From: JBFWYO01 sp050186335
GTDB taxonomy: Bacteria > Pseudomonadota > Alphaproteobacteria > Bin65
DNA length: 23,383 nucleotides
Direction of reading: 5' to 3'
Assembly (NCBI GenBank): GCA_050186335.1
Contig: JBFWYO010000076.1
Span: 1-23,383, forward strand
Part shown: piece after piece, positions 1 through 8,263 of the stretch
Layout of the letters: the number at the start of each line of letters is the position of its first letter
How positions within the stretch are numbered: position 1 is the first letter of the stretch
Notes under the pieces: model-generated
What the model was told of the DNA's origin: nothing
Seen by the model: the letters and a program-made list of their open reading frames with translations, nothing else
The model's database searches: none
Program-made: the position numbers and the translations under genes

Positions 1-305
1 CGGCGCTGCAGTTCGATCCGGAATATCGGCATTTCTGGGCCTACATTCCGCATTTCGTCCACTCGCCGTTCTATGTCTACGCATACGCGTTCGGCGACTG
101 CCTGGTGAATTCGCTGTACGCGGTTTACCAGAACGCCGCGCCTGGCTTCGCCGAGAAGTATCTCGCGATGCTCAGGGCCGGCGGCACCAAGCGCCACAAG
201 GAATTGCTGGCGCCGTTCGGCTTGGACGCCAGCGATCCCGGATTCTGGAACAAGGGCTTGTCGGTGATCGAAAGCTTCATCGATGAGTTGGCGGCAATGA
301 AGTAA
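1..305 (+). CDS. M3-family oligoendopeptidase F, C-terminal fragment
   Basis: The open frame enters from the left edge (first full codon at base 3) and stops at 303-305, so only about the last 100 residues are present. The visible part contains FWAYIPHFVHSPFYVYAYAFG followed by an alpha-helical tail ending ESFIDELAAMK. This resembles the C-terminal part of PepF/M3 zinc oligopeptidases, where the tyrosine-rich HxxxxFYxYxYxFG region lines the substrate channel. The HEXXH zinc site of the family lies upstream, outside the window, so catalysis cannot be confirmed here. These are usually cytoplasmic enzymes of peptide turnover. The downstream kinase-like gene begins 59 bases later on the same strand. 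Confidence 0.8.
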   Translation, partial: ALQFDPEYRHFWAYIPHFVHSPFYVYAYAFGDCLVNSLYAVYQNAAPGFAEKYLAMLRAGGTKRHKELLAPFGLDASDPGFWNKGLSVIESFIDELAAMK

Positions 306-326
306 CCCGGCCGGTCCGCGGCGCCG

Positions 327-332
327 TATAAT
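327..332 (+). promoter_or_regulatory. Possible -10 element upstream of the ABC1 kinase gene
   Basis: A perfect TATAAT lies 32 bases before the ATG of the kinase gene. No convincing -35 box is found 16-18 bases upstream, so this is only a candidate. Confidence 0.3.
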
Positions 333-364
333 CCGGTGGCCGCAGTGCGCAGAACGGGTGAAGC

Positions 365-1720
365 ATGTCGGAACGATCGGACGATACGCGCCTGGGCGGC
401 CGCATGCGCCGCTATGCCAAGGTCGGCCGCGCGGTCGGCGGGTTGGCCGCGCGCGTGGCCGGCGATCGGTATCTCGGCATCAAGATCGACCGCAAGAAGC
501 ACGCCGCGGAACTGACGCTTGCGCTGGGCGGGCTGAAGGGCCCGCTGATGAAGGTGGCGCAGCTGCTCGCCACCGTGCCGAGCGCGCTGCCACGCGAATA
601 CCAGGCCGAATTGACGCAACTCCAGTCGGACGCGCCGTCCATGGGCTGGCCGTTCGTGCGCCGACGCATGATCGCCGAACTCGGCGAAGATTGGGAAGGC
701 AAGTTCAAGCGCTTCGAACACCAGGCCGCGCACGCAGCGTCGCTCGGGCAGGTCCATCGAGCCGTCTCGCGCGACGGCGATCGGCTGGCCTGCAAACTGC
801 AATATCCGGACATGGCGTCGACCGTCGACGCCGATCTGCGACAGCTGCGGCTGATCTTCGGCATCTACGAGCGCTACGACAAGGCGATCTCGACGCGCAA
901 CATCCACGCCGAGATCGCCGAGCGGCTGCGCGAGGAATTGGACTACGCGCTCGAAGCCAAGCACATGCGGCTATACCGCTACATGCTGCGGGGCGAAAAG
1001 CACGTGCATGTGCCGGAGCCGATCGCGGCGTTGTCGACCAGGCGGCTGATTACGATGACGTGGCTCGACGGCAAGCGGCTGGATGCGTTCGGCGAGGCGC
1101 CGGTCGAGATGCGCAACCGCATCGCGCTCAATATGTTTCGCGCGTGGTATGTGCCGTTCTACGAGTACGGCGTGATTCACGGCGATCCGCACTTGGGCAA
1201 TTACAGCGCGCGGCCGAACGGCGACATCAACCTGCTGGACTTCGGCTGCATCCGGATTTTTCCGCCCAGTTTCGTCAAGGGCGTGATCGACCTCTATAAG
1301 GCGCTACGCGATGACGACGAGGAGCTGGCGGTCGAGGCGTATCGCACCTGGGGCTTCCAGGATCTCCGCCGCGAGGTGCTCGACGTGCTGAACATCTGGG
1401 CGCGCTTCGTCTACGCGCCGCTGATGGACGATCGCGCCCGGCCGATCCAGCAGGACGAGCAGGAAGGGCACAATTTCGGCGCCAAGGTCGCGGGCCGGGT
1501 GCACGAGGAGCTACAGAAACTGGGCGGCGTCGCGCCGCCGCGCGAGTTCGTGCTGATGGACCGCGCCGCGATCGGCCTCGGCTCGGTTTTTCTGCGGCTC
1601 AAGGCCGAGATCAACTGGCATCGCCTGTTCCACGATCTGATCGCGGATTTCGACGTGGCGGAACTGGAAAAACGCCAGCGCCATGCGCTGTCCAAGGCCG
1701 GCATTGCCAAAACGGCATGA
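365..1720 (+). CDS. ABC1/AarF/UbiB-family kinase-like protein
   Basis: A 451-residue protein with the hallmarks of the ABC1 (UbiB/ADCK) family. It has an alanine-rich loop AAHAASLGQVHRA (121-133, normally AAASIAQVH), the ATP-binding lysine in ACKLQ (K144), an ELDY segment (191-194), the catalytic loop HGDPHLGN (272-279) and a DFG metal-binding motif (292-294). The family's N-terminal KxGQ signature appears as KVAQ (63-66), a Gly-to-Ala change. ABC1 proteins are atypical kinases/ATPases that support ubiquinone biosynthesis or other membrane-lipid functions. No transmembrane segment is obvious, unlike classical UbiB with its two C-terminal helices, so this is probably a UbiB paralogue. The ATG at 365 is preceded by GGGTGAAG. 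The COQ9 gene 7 kb away may act in the same quinone pathway. Confidence 0.88.
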   Translation: MSERSDDTRLGGRMRRYAKVGRAVGGLAARVAGDRYLGIKIDRKKHAAELTLALGGLKGPLMKVAQLLATVPSALPREYQAELTQLQSDAPSMGWPFVRRRMIAELGEDWEGKFKRFEHQAAHAASLGQVHRAVSRDGDRLACKLQYPDMASTVDADLRQLRLIFGIYERYDKAISTRNIHAEIAERLREELDYALEAKHMRLYRYMLRGEKHVHVPEPIAALSTRRLITMTWLDGKRLDAFGEAPVEMRNRIALNMFRAWYVPFYEYGVIHGDPHLGNYSARPNGDINLLDFGCIRIFPPSFVKGVIDLYKALRDDDEELAVEAYRTWGFQDLRREVLDVLNIWARFVYAPLMDDRARPIQQDEQEGHNFGAKVAGRVHEELQKLGGVAPPREFVLMDRAAIGLGSVFLRLKAEINWHRLFHDLIADFDVAELEKRQRHALSKAGIAKTA

Positions 1721-1742
1721 CCGGAAGCCAGGCAATCCTCCC

Positions 1743-1771
1743 TTGTGAAACCGCGCCTCCGCGGGCATAGT
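1743..1771 (+). promoter_or_regulatory. Probable sigma70-type promoter of the pnt operon
   Basis: TTGTGA (1743-1748) and CATAGT (1766-1771) are separated by 17 bases. They lie in the 131-base gap before pntAA, about 80 bases from its ATG. Both boxes are near consensus, but a match of this size can occur by chance. Confidence 0.4.
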
Positions 1772-1851
1772 TTCGTCCGGCCGCGCCCGCGGCCGCCGGC
1801 ATCGGAAACGGCGCCGGCCCGGGGACGAATTTCACGATCGAGACCATCTGC

Positions 1852-2982
1852 ATGAAGATCGGTGTGCCAAAGGAACGACGCGCCGGAGAAGCGCGCGTCG
1901 CGATTTCGCCGGATACGGTGAAAAAATACCGCGAACTGGGTTTTGAGGTCGCCATCGAGACCGGCGCCGGCGCCGGCGCCTCGATGACCGACGAGGCTTA
2001 TAAGGCGGTGGGGGCCACGATCGTCGGCACGCCGGCCGAAGCGTTCGGCGCCGACTTCGTGATCAAGGTGCAGCGCCCGACCGACGACGAAATCAGGCTC
2101 ATGAAGGCCGGCACGATCCTGGCCTGCATCGTTTCGCCCTATGCCGACCGCGCGGCCAGCGAAGCCTGTGCCAGGCAGGGCGTCGTGCTGTTCGCCATGG
2201 AGTTCATGCCGCGCATCACCCGCGCGCAAACCATGGACGTGCTGTCCTCGCAATCCAACCTGGCCGGCTATCGCGCCGTGATCGACGCGTCGGCCGAGTT
2301 CACCCGCGCGCTGCCGATGATGATGACGGCGGCCGGCACTGTCGCCGCCGCGCGGGTATTGATCTTGGGCGCCGGCGTCGCCGGCCTGCAGGCGATCGCC
2401 ACGGCGCGCCGCCTGGGCGCCATCGTCTCGGCGTTCGACGTGCGCCCGGCGGTCAAGGAACAGGTGCAGAGCCTGGGCGCCAAGTTCGTCGAAGTCGCCT
2501 CCGAGGAGACCAAGAGCGCGGAGACCGCCGGCGGTTATGCCAAGGAGATGAGCAAGGAATACCAGGAGAAGCAGCGCGCCCTGATCCACGAAACCTTGAA
2601 GAAGACCGATATCGCGATCAGCACCGCGCTGATTCCCGGCAAGCCCGCGCCGGTCCTGATCACCGAAGAGATGGTCAAGGACATGAAGCCGGGTTCGGTG
2701 ATCGTCGATCTGGCGGTCGAGGCCGGCGGCAACTGCCCGCTGTCGGAACCCGGCAAGGTGGTCAAGAAACACGGCGTGACGATCGTCGGGCACCTGAACG
2801 TCCCCAGCCGCATCGCGGTCGACGCCAGCTCGCTGTACGCCCGCAACCTCTATAGTTTCCTGGCGACGATGGTCGACAAGGAAAAGAAGTTCGCCATCAA
2901 CTGGGACGACGAGATCATCAAGGGCACGCTGATCGCCAAGGACGGCAAGATCGTCCATTCGGCATTGGCGACGCCGGCCTGA
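1852..2982 (+). CDS. pntAA: NAD(P) transhydrogenase subunit alpha part 1 (domain I)
   Basis: A 376-residue soluble NAD(H)-binding subunit of the proton-translocating transhydrogenase, which transfers hydride between NADH and NADP+ coupled to proton movement. It opens with MKIGVPKER, typical of the alanine dehydrogenase/PNT N-terminal domain. It carries RAQTMD (124-129) and SSQSNLAGY (132-140), a Rossmann GAGVAG (173-178), and an acidic residue after the second strand in AFDVRP (D196). The protein ends after domain I. The membrane part is encoded separately by the next gene, as in Rhodospirillum-type three-gene enzymes, whereas enterobacteria have a fused PntA. pntAB follows 49 bases later and pntB after that, so the three genes form one operon. 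Confidence 0.96.
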   Translation: MKIGVPKERRAGEARVAISPDTVKKYRELGFEVAIETGAGAGASMTDEAYKAVGATIVGTPAEAFGADFVIKVQRPTDDEIRLMKAGTILACIVSPYADRAASEACARQGVVLFAMEFMPRITRAQTMDVLSSQSNLAGYRAVIDASAEFTRALPMMMTAAGTVAAARVLILGAGVAGLQAIATARRLGAIVSAFDVRPAVKEQVQSLGAKFVEVASEETKSAETAGGYAKEMSKEYQEKQRALIHETLKKTDIAISTALIPGKPAPVLITEEMVKDMKPGSVIVDLAVEAGGNCPLSEPGKVVKKHGVTIVGHLNVPSRIAVDASSLYARNLYSFLATMVDKEKKFAINWDDEIIKGTLIAKDGKIVHSALATPA

Positions 2983-3031
2983 TGAACGAGTGCCCGACGG
3001 ACGCGACCACGCACTTCATGGAGATCCGGCA

Positions 3032-3433
3032 ATGACGGAAATCGATTTCTTGGGCGGCCTGCTCTCGGCGGCGAACGGCATCGCCGATCAGATCGCCAAC
3101 CCCAGCTGGCTGGTGCAATTGGCCGCAACCACGGCGGACAAGATCGGCGGCGTCGATCCCCTGGCCGCGGGGCTGACGGTTTTCGTGCTGGCCTGCTTCG
3201 TCGGCTACTACGTGGTGTGGAACGTGACACCGGCGCTGCACTCGCCGCTGATGGGCGTGACCAATGCGATCTCCAGCGTGATCGTGGTCGGCGCCTTGAT
3301 CGCGGCCGGGCCGGCCGAGGTCAACTTCTCCAAGATCATGGGCTTCCTGGCCATCGTGCTGGCGTCGGTCAACATCTTCGGCGGTTTCATCGTGACGCAG
3401 CGCATGCTGCAGATGTTCAAGAAGAAGAAATAG
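3032..3433 (+). CDS. pntAB: NAD(P) transhydrogenase subunit alpha part 2 (membrane domain)
   Basis: A 133-residue small membrane subunit. Hydrophobic stretches at about 45-64, 77-93 and 102-122 predict three transmembrane helices. The protein ends in a positively charged tail (MLQMFKKKK), as in alphaproteobacterial PntAB. I chose the ATG at 3032 rather than the in-frame GTG at 2990 because GGAG (3020-3023) lies 8 bases before it and the extra 14 residues are not family-like. With PntB it forms domain II, the proton channel. It lies between pntAA (49-base gap) and pntB (50-base gap). Confidence 0.93.
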   Translation: MTEIDFLGGLLSAANGIADQIANPSWLVQLAATTADKIGGVDPLAAGLTVFVLACFVGYYVVWNVTPALHSPLMGVTNAISSVIVVGALIAAGPAEVNFSKIMGFLAIVLASVNIFGGFIVTQRMLQMFKKKK

Positions 3434-3483
3434 CGGCGTCCAAAAAAGACGATTGGTCGACCCGAGAATCGAGAGGACGGCTT

Positions 3484-4881
3484 GTGAGCGAGAATTTAAC
3501 AACCCTGCTTTATCTGGTCGCGTCGGTCTGCTTCATCATGGCCCTGCGCGGGCTTTCCTCGCCGCTGACCGCGCGGCGCGGCAACCTGTTCGGCATCGTC
3601 GGCATGGTCATCGCGATCGGCACCACGATCGCCTCGCCGCTGGTGGTCAGCTACGTCTGGATCGCGGTGGCGATCCTGATCGGCGGCGCGATCGGCACGT
3701 TCATCGCGATGCGCATCCAGATGACGGCGCTGCCGCAACTGGTCGCCGCATATCACAGCCTGGTTGGCCTGGCCGCCGTGTTCGTGGCCGCCGCCGCCCT
3801 GGCCGCCCCCGCCTCGTACGGCATCGTCGCCGAGACCGGCGGCATCAAGACCGCAAGTCTGATCGAGATGGCGGTCGGCACGGCGATCGGCGCCGTCACC
3901 TTCACGGGCTCGATCATCGCGTTCGGCAAGCTGCAGGGCCTGATCACCGGGGCGCCGTTGATCTTCAAGGGCCAGCATCCGTTGAACGCCGTGCTCGGTC
4001 TGGGCCTGATCGCGTTGATCGTGTGGTTCTGCATGACCGGCGGGCAGTTCCAGTTCTGGATGGTCGTGCTGCTGTCGCTGATCATCGGGGTGCTGCTGAT
4101 CGTGCCGATCGGCGGCGCCGACATGCCGGTCGTGGTCTCGATGCTGAACTCCTATTCCGGCTGGGCCGCGTGCGGCATCGGCTTCACCCTGCACAACAAC
4201 CTGCTGATCGTGACCGGCGCGCTGGTCGGTTCGTCGGGTGCGATCCTGAGCTACATCATGTGCAAGGGCATGAACCGCTCCATCATCAACGTCATCCTGG
4301 GCGGCTTCGGTACCGACGGCGGCGCGGTTGCGGCGGGCGGGCCCAAGGACGATCGGCCGATCAAGTCCGGCAGCGCCGACGACGCCGCCTTTATCATGAA
4401 AAACGCCAAGAAGGTCATCATCGTGCCGGGTTACGGCATGGCGGTCGCACAGTCGCAGCACGCCTTGCGCGAAATGGCCGATCTGCTGAAAAAAGAAGGC
4501 GTCGAAATCCGCTACGCGATCCATCCGGTCGCCGGACGCATGCCCGGGCACATGAACGTGCTGCTCGCCGAAGCCAACGTGCCGTACGACGAGGTCGCCG
4601 AGCTTGAGGACATCAACCACGAATTCGGCACCGCCGACGTGGCGTTCGTGATCGGCGCCAACGACGTGACCAACCCCGCCGCCAAGACCGACCCGAAGAG
4701 CGCCATCTACGGCATGCCGATCCTCGATGTGGAGAAGGCACAGACCGTGCTGTTCATCAAGCGCTCGATGGCGACCGGCTATGCCGGCGTGGAAAACGAA
4801 CTGTTCTTCCGCCCGAACACGATGATGCTGTTCGGCGATGCCAAGAAAATGTGCGAGCAGATCGTCAAGGCGCTGGGCTGA
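3484..4881 (+). CDS. pntB: NAD(P) transhydrogenase subunit beta
   Basis: A 465-residue subunit with an N-terminal block of about nine hydrophobic helices (roughly 4-260) and a C-terminal NADP(H)-binding domain III. Visible signatures include AYHSLVGLAA with His91, which matches the proton-path histidine of E. coli PntB, and SYSGWAACGIGF (223-234). Domain III has VPGYGMAVAQSQ (314-325), HPVAGRMPGHMNVLLAEA (347-364), IGANDVTNPAA (390-400) and KRSMATGYAGVENELF (426-441). The start is the GTG at 3484, preceded by AGGA (3474-3477). The frame is open further upstream, but that part overlaps pntAB and is not family-like. It is the last gene of the operon and is followed by an intrinsic terminator. 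Confidence 0.96.
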   Translation: MSENLTTLLYLVASVCFIMALRGLSSPLTARRGNLFGIVGMVIAIGTTIASPLVVSYVWIAVAILIGGAIGTFIAMRIQMTALPQLVAAYHSLVGLAAVFVAAAALAAPASYGIVAETGGIKTASLIEMAVGTAIGAVTFTGSIIAFGKLQGLITGAPLIFKGQHPLNAVLGLGLIALIVWFCMTGGQFQFWMVVLLSLIIGVLLIVPIGGADMPVVVSMLNSYSGWAACGIGFTLHNNLLIVTGALVGSSGAILSYIMCKGMNRSIINVILGGFGTDGGAVAAGGPKDDRPIKSGSADDAAFIMKNAKKVIIVPGYGMAVAQSQHALREMADLLKKEGVEIRYAIHPVAGRMPGHMNVLLAEANVPYDEVAELEDINHEFGTADVAFVIGANDVTNPAAKTDPKSAIYGMPILDVEKAQTVLFIKRSMATGYAGVENELFFRPNTMMLFGDAKKMCEQIVKALG

Positions 4882-4916
4882 GCGCAGCGTCACAAGGTCT
4901 ATACTAACGAACGATT

Positions 4917-4945
4917 AAAGCCCGCATGATCCGCGGGCTTTTTTT
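4917..4945 (+). terminator. Intrinsic terminator of the pnt operon
   Basis: A perfect 9-bp stem, AAAGCCCGC (4917-4925) with GCGGGCTTT (4933-4941), closes a 7-base loop. The T run extends to 4945. It lies 36 bases after the pntB stop. Confidence 0.9.
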
Positions 4946-5114
4946 GCGTGGCATCGCACGCTCGACGGCAACGGCGTGATCCTGTTCAAAACCCATGAGC
5001 GAGTTGTCGCTCGGTAAAACTGGCGCCGATGACTCGCGTTTGGTACAAAAGGCGCCGCGCGTAACACCTCGACTCGACATGACCGATCCGTTTCGAACTG
5101 GGAGATAAATTTCG

Positions 5115-6161
5115 ATGAAGCCCACAATATCCTTTCGCCAAGCTCTGCTTGCCGGTGCCGCCGCTATTGCGTTGAGCGTCGCCGCAATCCCGCAATCCAC
5201 CCAAGCACGGAACCCATTCGATCCGTACGCCGAACCGACCGGCCTGTGGCTGGAATTCGAAGCCGCATATCAGTTTCTGTCCGGCGCCAAGCAACCTTGG
5301 GCGGTGCGGTCGGAATGGTCGACGGCAACCAATTTGGGCTTCGTCGAATCCAAATCCGGCAACGCCGGGAATTTCCGCGTCAATGCCGGATATCGCTTCA
5401 CCGGCAATTGGGACATCGCGGCGGCCTATACGGGGCTGCGGTCGAAATCCAAGACCGGTAGCATTTCGACACCGGCTGGATCGGTCGATTTCTACAACGT
5501 TATCGGGCCGTATCGTTCGTATGGCTATTCCGCGACGGTCGAAATCAAGCAGCGCATCGATATCGCCGATTTCGAAGCGGGCTATAACTTCAAGCTGGGT
5601 AGCCGCGCGAATCTGCGCGCGTTCGCCGGCGTACGGTTCGTCAACTGGCGGCAGGACACCAACTCGCAATTCTTCCACAATTCGGACTTTACCTCGCCCT
5701 TGGGCGACGATCATGCGGCCGACCATCTGGAGGCCACTTACTGGGGCATTGGGCCGCGCGTCGGCGCATCGGGCAAGATACCGATCGCTCAGATCGGACG
5801 CGGTTGGCTGCACGTGACCGGCGGCATTGCAACCGCCGTGCTGTTCGGCGAAGCGCGCAATCAGATCACGACAACTGCGTATGGCCCGACGTATCGCGAT
5901 GAATTCAGCAAAACCAAAGCCGTGTTCAACCTGGAAGCCAAGCTCGGCCTCGCCTACGCGTTCCCGATCTGGAACTGGGTCGGCACCTTGTCGGCCGGAT
6001 ATCGCTTCGACGGCTGGTGGGGGCTCGTCAGCACCCGGGGCTCGTCGTTCGACTTAAGCGGATCGGGCGGACTTCCGACCGACGCGAGCGGTGCGCTGGG
6101 GAAGCATCGCGGCAATCTTTACGGCCATGGTCCGTTCGTGAGTTTCCGCGTCGCTTTCTGA
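5115..6161 (+). CDS. Outer-membrane beta-barrel protein, Lpg1974-like family
   Basis: A 348-residue secreted protein with a Sec signal peptide. The n-region has K2 and R8, the hydrophobic core runs about 10-26, and cleavage is likely after STQA at residue 31. The mature part alternates polar and aromatic residues in short strands such as GNWDIAAAYTGLRS, DFEAGYNFKLG and LRAFAGVRFVNWRQ. It ends in SFRVAF with a terminal phenylalanine, the usual signal for outer-membrane insertion. The pattern of strands and the GHGPFVSF ending resemble the Lpg1974/Legionella major outer-membrane protein (pore) family, from memory. The start is supported by GGGAG (5100-5104), 10 bases before the ATG. It is a single-gene unit between two hairpin terminators; its substrate is unknown. 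Confidence 0.75.
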   Translation: MKPTISFRQALLAGAAAIALSVAAIPQSTQARNPFDPYAEPTGLWLEFEAAYQFLSGAKQPWAVRSEWSTATNLGFVESKSGNAGNFRVNAGYRFTGNWDIAAAYTGLRSKSKTGSISTPAGSVDFYNVIGPYRSYGYSATVEIKQRIDIADFEAGYNFKLGSRANLRAFAGVRFVNWRQDTNSQFFHNSDFTSPLGDDHAADHLEATYWGIGPRVGASGKIPIAQIGRGWLHVTGGIATAVLFGEARNQITTTAYGPTYRDEFSKTKAVFNLEAKLGLAYAFPIWNWVGTLSAGYRFDGWWGLVSTRGSSFDLSGSGGLPTDASGALGKHRGNLYGHGPFVSFRVAF

Positions 6162-6184
6162 TCGGCGGCGCGTTGCATTCGATG

Positions 6185-6214
6185 CAAGGCCCGCAACGCA
6201 CGTTGCGGGCCTTG
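6185..6214 (+). terminator. Long perfect hairpin after the outer-membrane protein gene
   Basis: CAAGGCCCGCAACG (6185-6198) pairs perfectly over 14 bp with 6201-6214, leaving a 2-base loop (in practice 12 bp and a 6-base loop). It starts 24 bases after the stop codon. The following T content is weak (GCCGTTT), so termination may be partial. A smaller hairpin (TTGCAT/ATGCAA) precedes it. Confidence 0.65.
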
Positions 6215-6346
6215 CCGTTTGCGCGGGCTGCAATTGCACCGTGATCCGCCGCTTCGGTGCGCCGTCGCCCGCGACATGAGGCGGCCATACCTTAGACCCT
6301 TCGGGCAGTCCGCAGCGCCGCCCCGGAGGATCAAGGAGGATCGAGG

Positions 6347-7135
6347 ATGCTCGAGCTTTATCACAACAACATGTCGGTCTGCGCCCAGAAGGTGCGGATC
6401 CTGCTGCTCGAAAAAGGCCTTCAAGCCAAAGAGCATCATCTGCTGTTGCGCGCCGGCGAGCAGTTTTCGCCGGCCTATCTGAAGCTCAATCCGAAGGCGG
6501 TCGTGCCGACGCTCGTGCACGACGGCAAGCCGATCACCGAATCGACCGTGATCCTCGAATATATCGACGACGTGTTTCCGACCCCGCCGGCGCGTCCGGC
6601 CGATCCGTGGCAGCGCGCACAGATGCGCGCGCTGGCCAAGACGCCCGACGACTGGCTGCACGAGGCCTGCGCCATCGTCACGCACACGATCGCATTCCGG
6701 CACCAGTACCAGGCGCTCGCGCGCGACGACTTGGAACGGCAGCTGGCGGCCACACCCGATCCGACGCGCCGCGACACCAAGCTGCAAAGCATCCTGCAAG
6801 GCTACGAATGGCCGGCGTTCTGGATCGCCGTGCGCAAGCACGCCAAACTGCTGAACGAGATGAACGACCTTCTGGCCGCGCAAACCTGGCTGGCCGGGTC
6901 CGACTGGTCGCTGGCCGACGCGGCGCTGATACCCTACGTGGTGCGGCTCGAGGAACTGAAAATCGACCGCATGTTCGCGCGGCACCGGCACGTGCGCCGC
7001 TGGCTCGATGCCGCCAAGGCGCGGCCGAGCTTCCGCGGCTACAGCGCCTATGCGGAGGAGAAATTCCTGACCTTGATGGCCGAACAGGGCCAAGCGGCCT
7101 GGCCGCGCATCGAGAAGGAATTGGCGGCGGCTTGA
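6347..7135 (+). CDS. Glutathione S-transferase family protein
   Basis: A 262-residue cytoplasmic protein with a thioredoxin-fold N-terminal domain (about 1-80) and an all-helical C-terminal domain. S10 and C12 in NMSVCAQKVR sit where GSTs carry the glutathione-activating Ser/Cys. NPKAVVPTL (48-56) supplies the conserved cis-proline (P54), and ITESTVILEYID (63-74) the gamma-glutamyl contact. WLAGSDWSLADAALIPYV (181-198) is the helical-domain signature. The insertion-rich helical part (about 100-170) makes it longer than the typical 200-220 residues. A strong AAGGAGGA (6333-6340) precedes the ATG. The likely role is glutathione conjugation or a reductive/isomerase side reaction; the substrate cannot be read from sequence. 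Confidence 0.88.
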   Translation: MLELYHNNMSVCAQKVRILLLEKGLQAKEHHLLLRAGEQFSPAYLKLNPKAVVPTLVHDGKPITESTVILEYIDDVFPTPPARPADPWQRAQMRALAKTPDDWLHEACAIVTHTIAFRHQYQALARDDLERQLAATPDPTRRDTKLQSILQGYEWPAFWIAVRKHAKLLNEMNDLLAAQTWLAGSDWSLADAALIPYVVRLEELKIDRMFARHRHVRRWLDAAKARPSFRGYSAYAEEKFLTLMAEQGQAAWPRIEKELAAA

Positions 7136-7165
7136 GGGCGAGCGGAGAGACCGCGCTTGTCGCCC
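7136..7165. other. Inverted repeat between convergent genes
   Basis: GGGCGA (7136-7141) pairs with TCGCCC (7160-7165) and encloses GCGG-agaga-CCGC. It fills most of the 48-base gap between the GST gene and the convergent unknown gene. There is no T run on either strand, so any terminator role is uncertain. Confidence 0.35.
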
Positions 7166-7183
7166 ATCCCCTCAGCCTGCGCT

Positions 7184-8263
7184 TCAATACCCCGGCTCGT
7201 CACCTTCGATCATGCGCTTGAGCTTGGCCATCGCGGCCGCCGTATCATCCGGCGTAGTCGAGACATGCGGCGGATTGGTCAGCGTCAGGAATTCGGGATC
7301 GACCAGATCGTCGTCTTGCTTGGGCTGCGGCTTGGGCGCGGCGGGCGCTTCGAGCCGCTCGGCGCGATCGCCGGCCAGGGCGCGCGGATCGACCGACATG
7401 CGGCGTTCGAGGTCCGGCACCAGGGCGCCCGCGCGCACGAACAGCGTCACACCTTCGGAGATCAGGCGCCGCAGCAGTTCCGCCTTCTCGCGTTCGATGC
7501 CGCCCGAGCGGGCGCGCGACTCGATGAGCGTGAACACCGGCAGCGTCGCAAGCACGTTTTTCAGCCGTTGATCCGGCGACATTTCGCGAAACAGCACGAT
7601 GCCGTCCCACGCCGCCTCGATCAGCGCTTTGACCTTGCGCATCAGCATCGGCGAGCCGTGCAGTTCGAACATCTTGTCGCGGCCGGAATCGCAGGCGGCC
7701 ACGGCGAGATCGATGCCGCGCGCGCCATCGAGTTGCGCCATGCCGTCGTACATTTTCTGCACGCCGTCGAGCAGCGCCACGATTCGGGCGGGCGGCGAGT
7801 GGACGCCTTCACTTTCCGGCAGCAGCAGACGCAACGTCGCCTCGGCGCTCAGCGCCGGCGCGTGCGGCGGCAAATTGTTGGCGGCACCGGCCGGCGTCGC
7901 CTGCAGCAATTTGGCGGTTCTGGCGACAGGCCCGAGCAACCCCTCGATGCTGCGCAACGTGTCGATAATGCCGGCGGCGATGCGTTGTTCGCGCGTGCCG
8001 GTGATCGCCTGCACCCAAAACCCGGCGTCGCTCAATTTGCCCAGCCCCAGGGCGGTCACGACCTGGCGCGCGGCAGGCGAGAACGCGCGCGATGCGGCGC
8101 TATAGTCGGCGAAGCCCGCAAGCAGCGTGTGCATGGTGTTGTTCGGCAGCAGATCGGGCTGCGCGCGAAGACCGAGGCGGATCAGATCGCGCGCCTTGCT
8201 TTGTTGAACCGCGCGGGCCACCTGTTCGATCGCCGCCAAGAACTCGTCGCGCAACATGGTCAT
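7184..8263 (-). CDS. Uncharacterised 359-residue protein
   Basis: I do not recognise this family. The protein is mostly predicted helical, lacks a signal peptide or clear membrane segment, and is probably cytoplasmic. Residues 1-300 look like a folded domain, with segments such as GFWVQAITGTREQRIAAGIIDT and ELHGSPMLMRKVKALIEAAW. A proline/acid-rich linker at about 303-325 (APAAPKPQPKQDDDLVDPEF) precedes a short helical tail ending GDEPGY. The ATG at 8263 has an AGGGA sequence 7 bases upstream, better placed than for the second in-frame ATG at 8257. Codon use matches its neighbours. It stands alone, convergent with the GST gene and downstream of rpsU on the same strand. Confidence 0.7.
   Translation of the reverse strand: MTMLRDEFLAAIEQVARAVQQSKARDLIRLGLRAQPDLLPNNTMHTLLAGFADYSAASRAFSPAARQVVTALGLGKLSDAGFWVQAITGTREQRIAAGIIDTLRSIEGLLGPVARTAKLLQATPAGAANNLPPHAPALSAEATLRLLLPESEGVHSPPARIVALLDGVQKMYDGMAQLDGARGIDLAVAACDSGRDKMFELHGSPMLMRKVKALIEAAWDGIVLFREMSPDQRLKNVLATLPVFTLIESRARSGGIEREKAELLRRLISEGVTLFVRAGALVPDLERRMSVDPRALAGDRAERLEAPAAPKPQPKQDDDLVDPEFLTLTNPPHVSTTPDDTAAAMAKLKRMIEGDEPGY

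Noticed and set aside
1411..2958. Long open frame (515 codons) on the minus strand
   Set aside because: It is antisense to the ABC1 kinase and pntAA genes, has a His/Asp/Arg-rich composition typical of reversed GC-rich codons, and matches no family.
3496..4893. Long open frame (465 codons) on the minus strand
   Set aside because: It mirrors pntB exactly and its composition (GADRDDHADDAE-like) is that of an antisense shadow.
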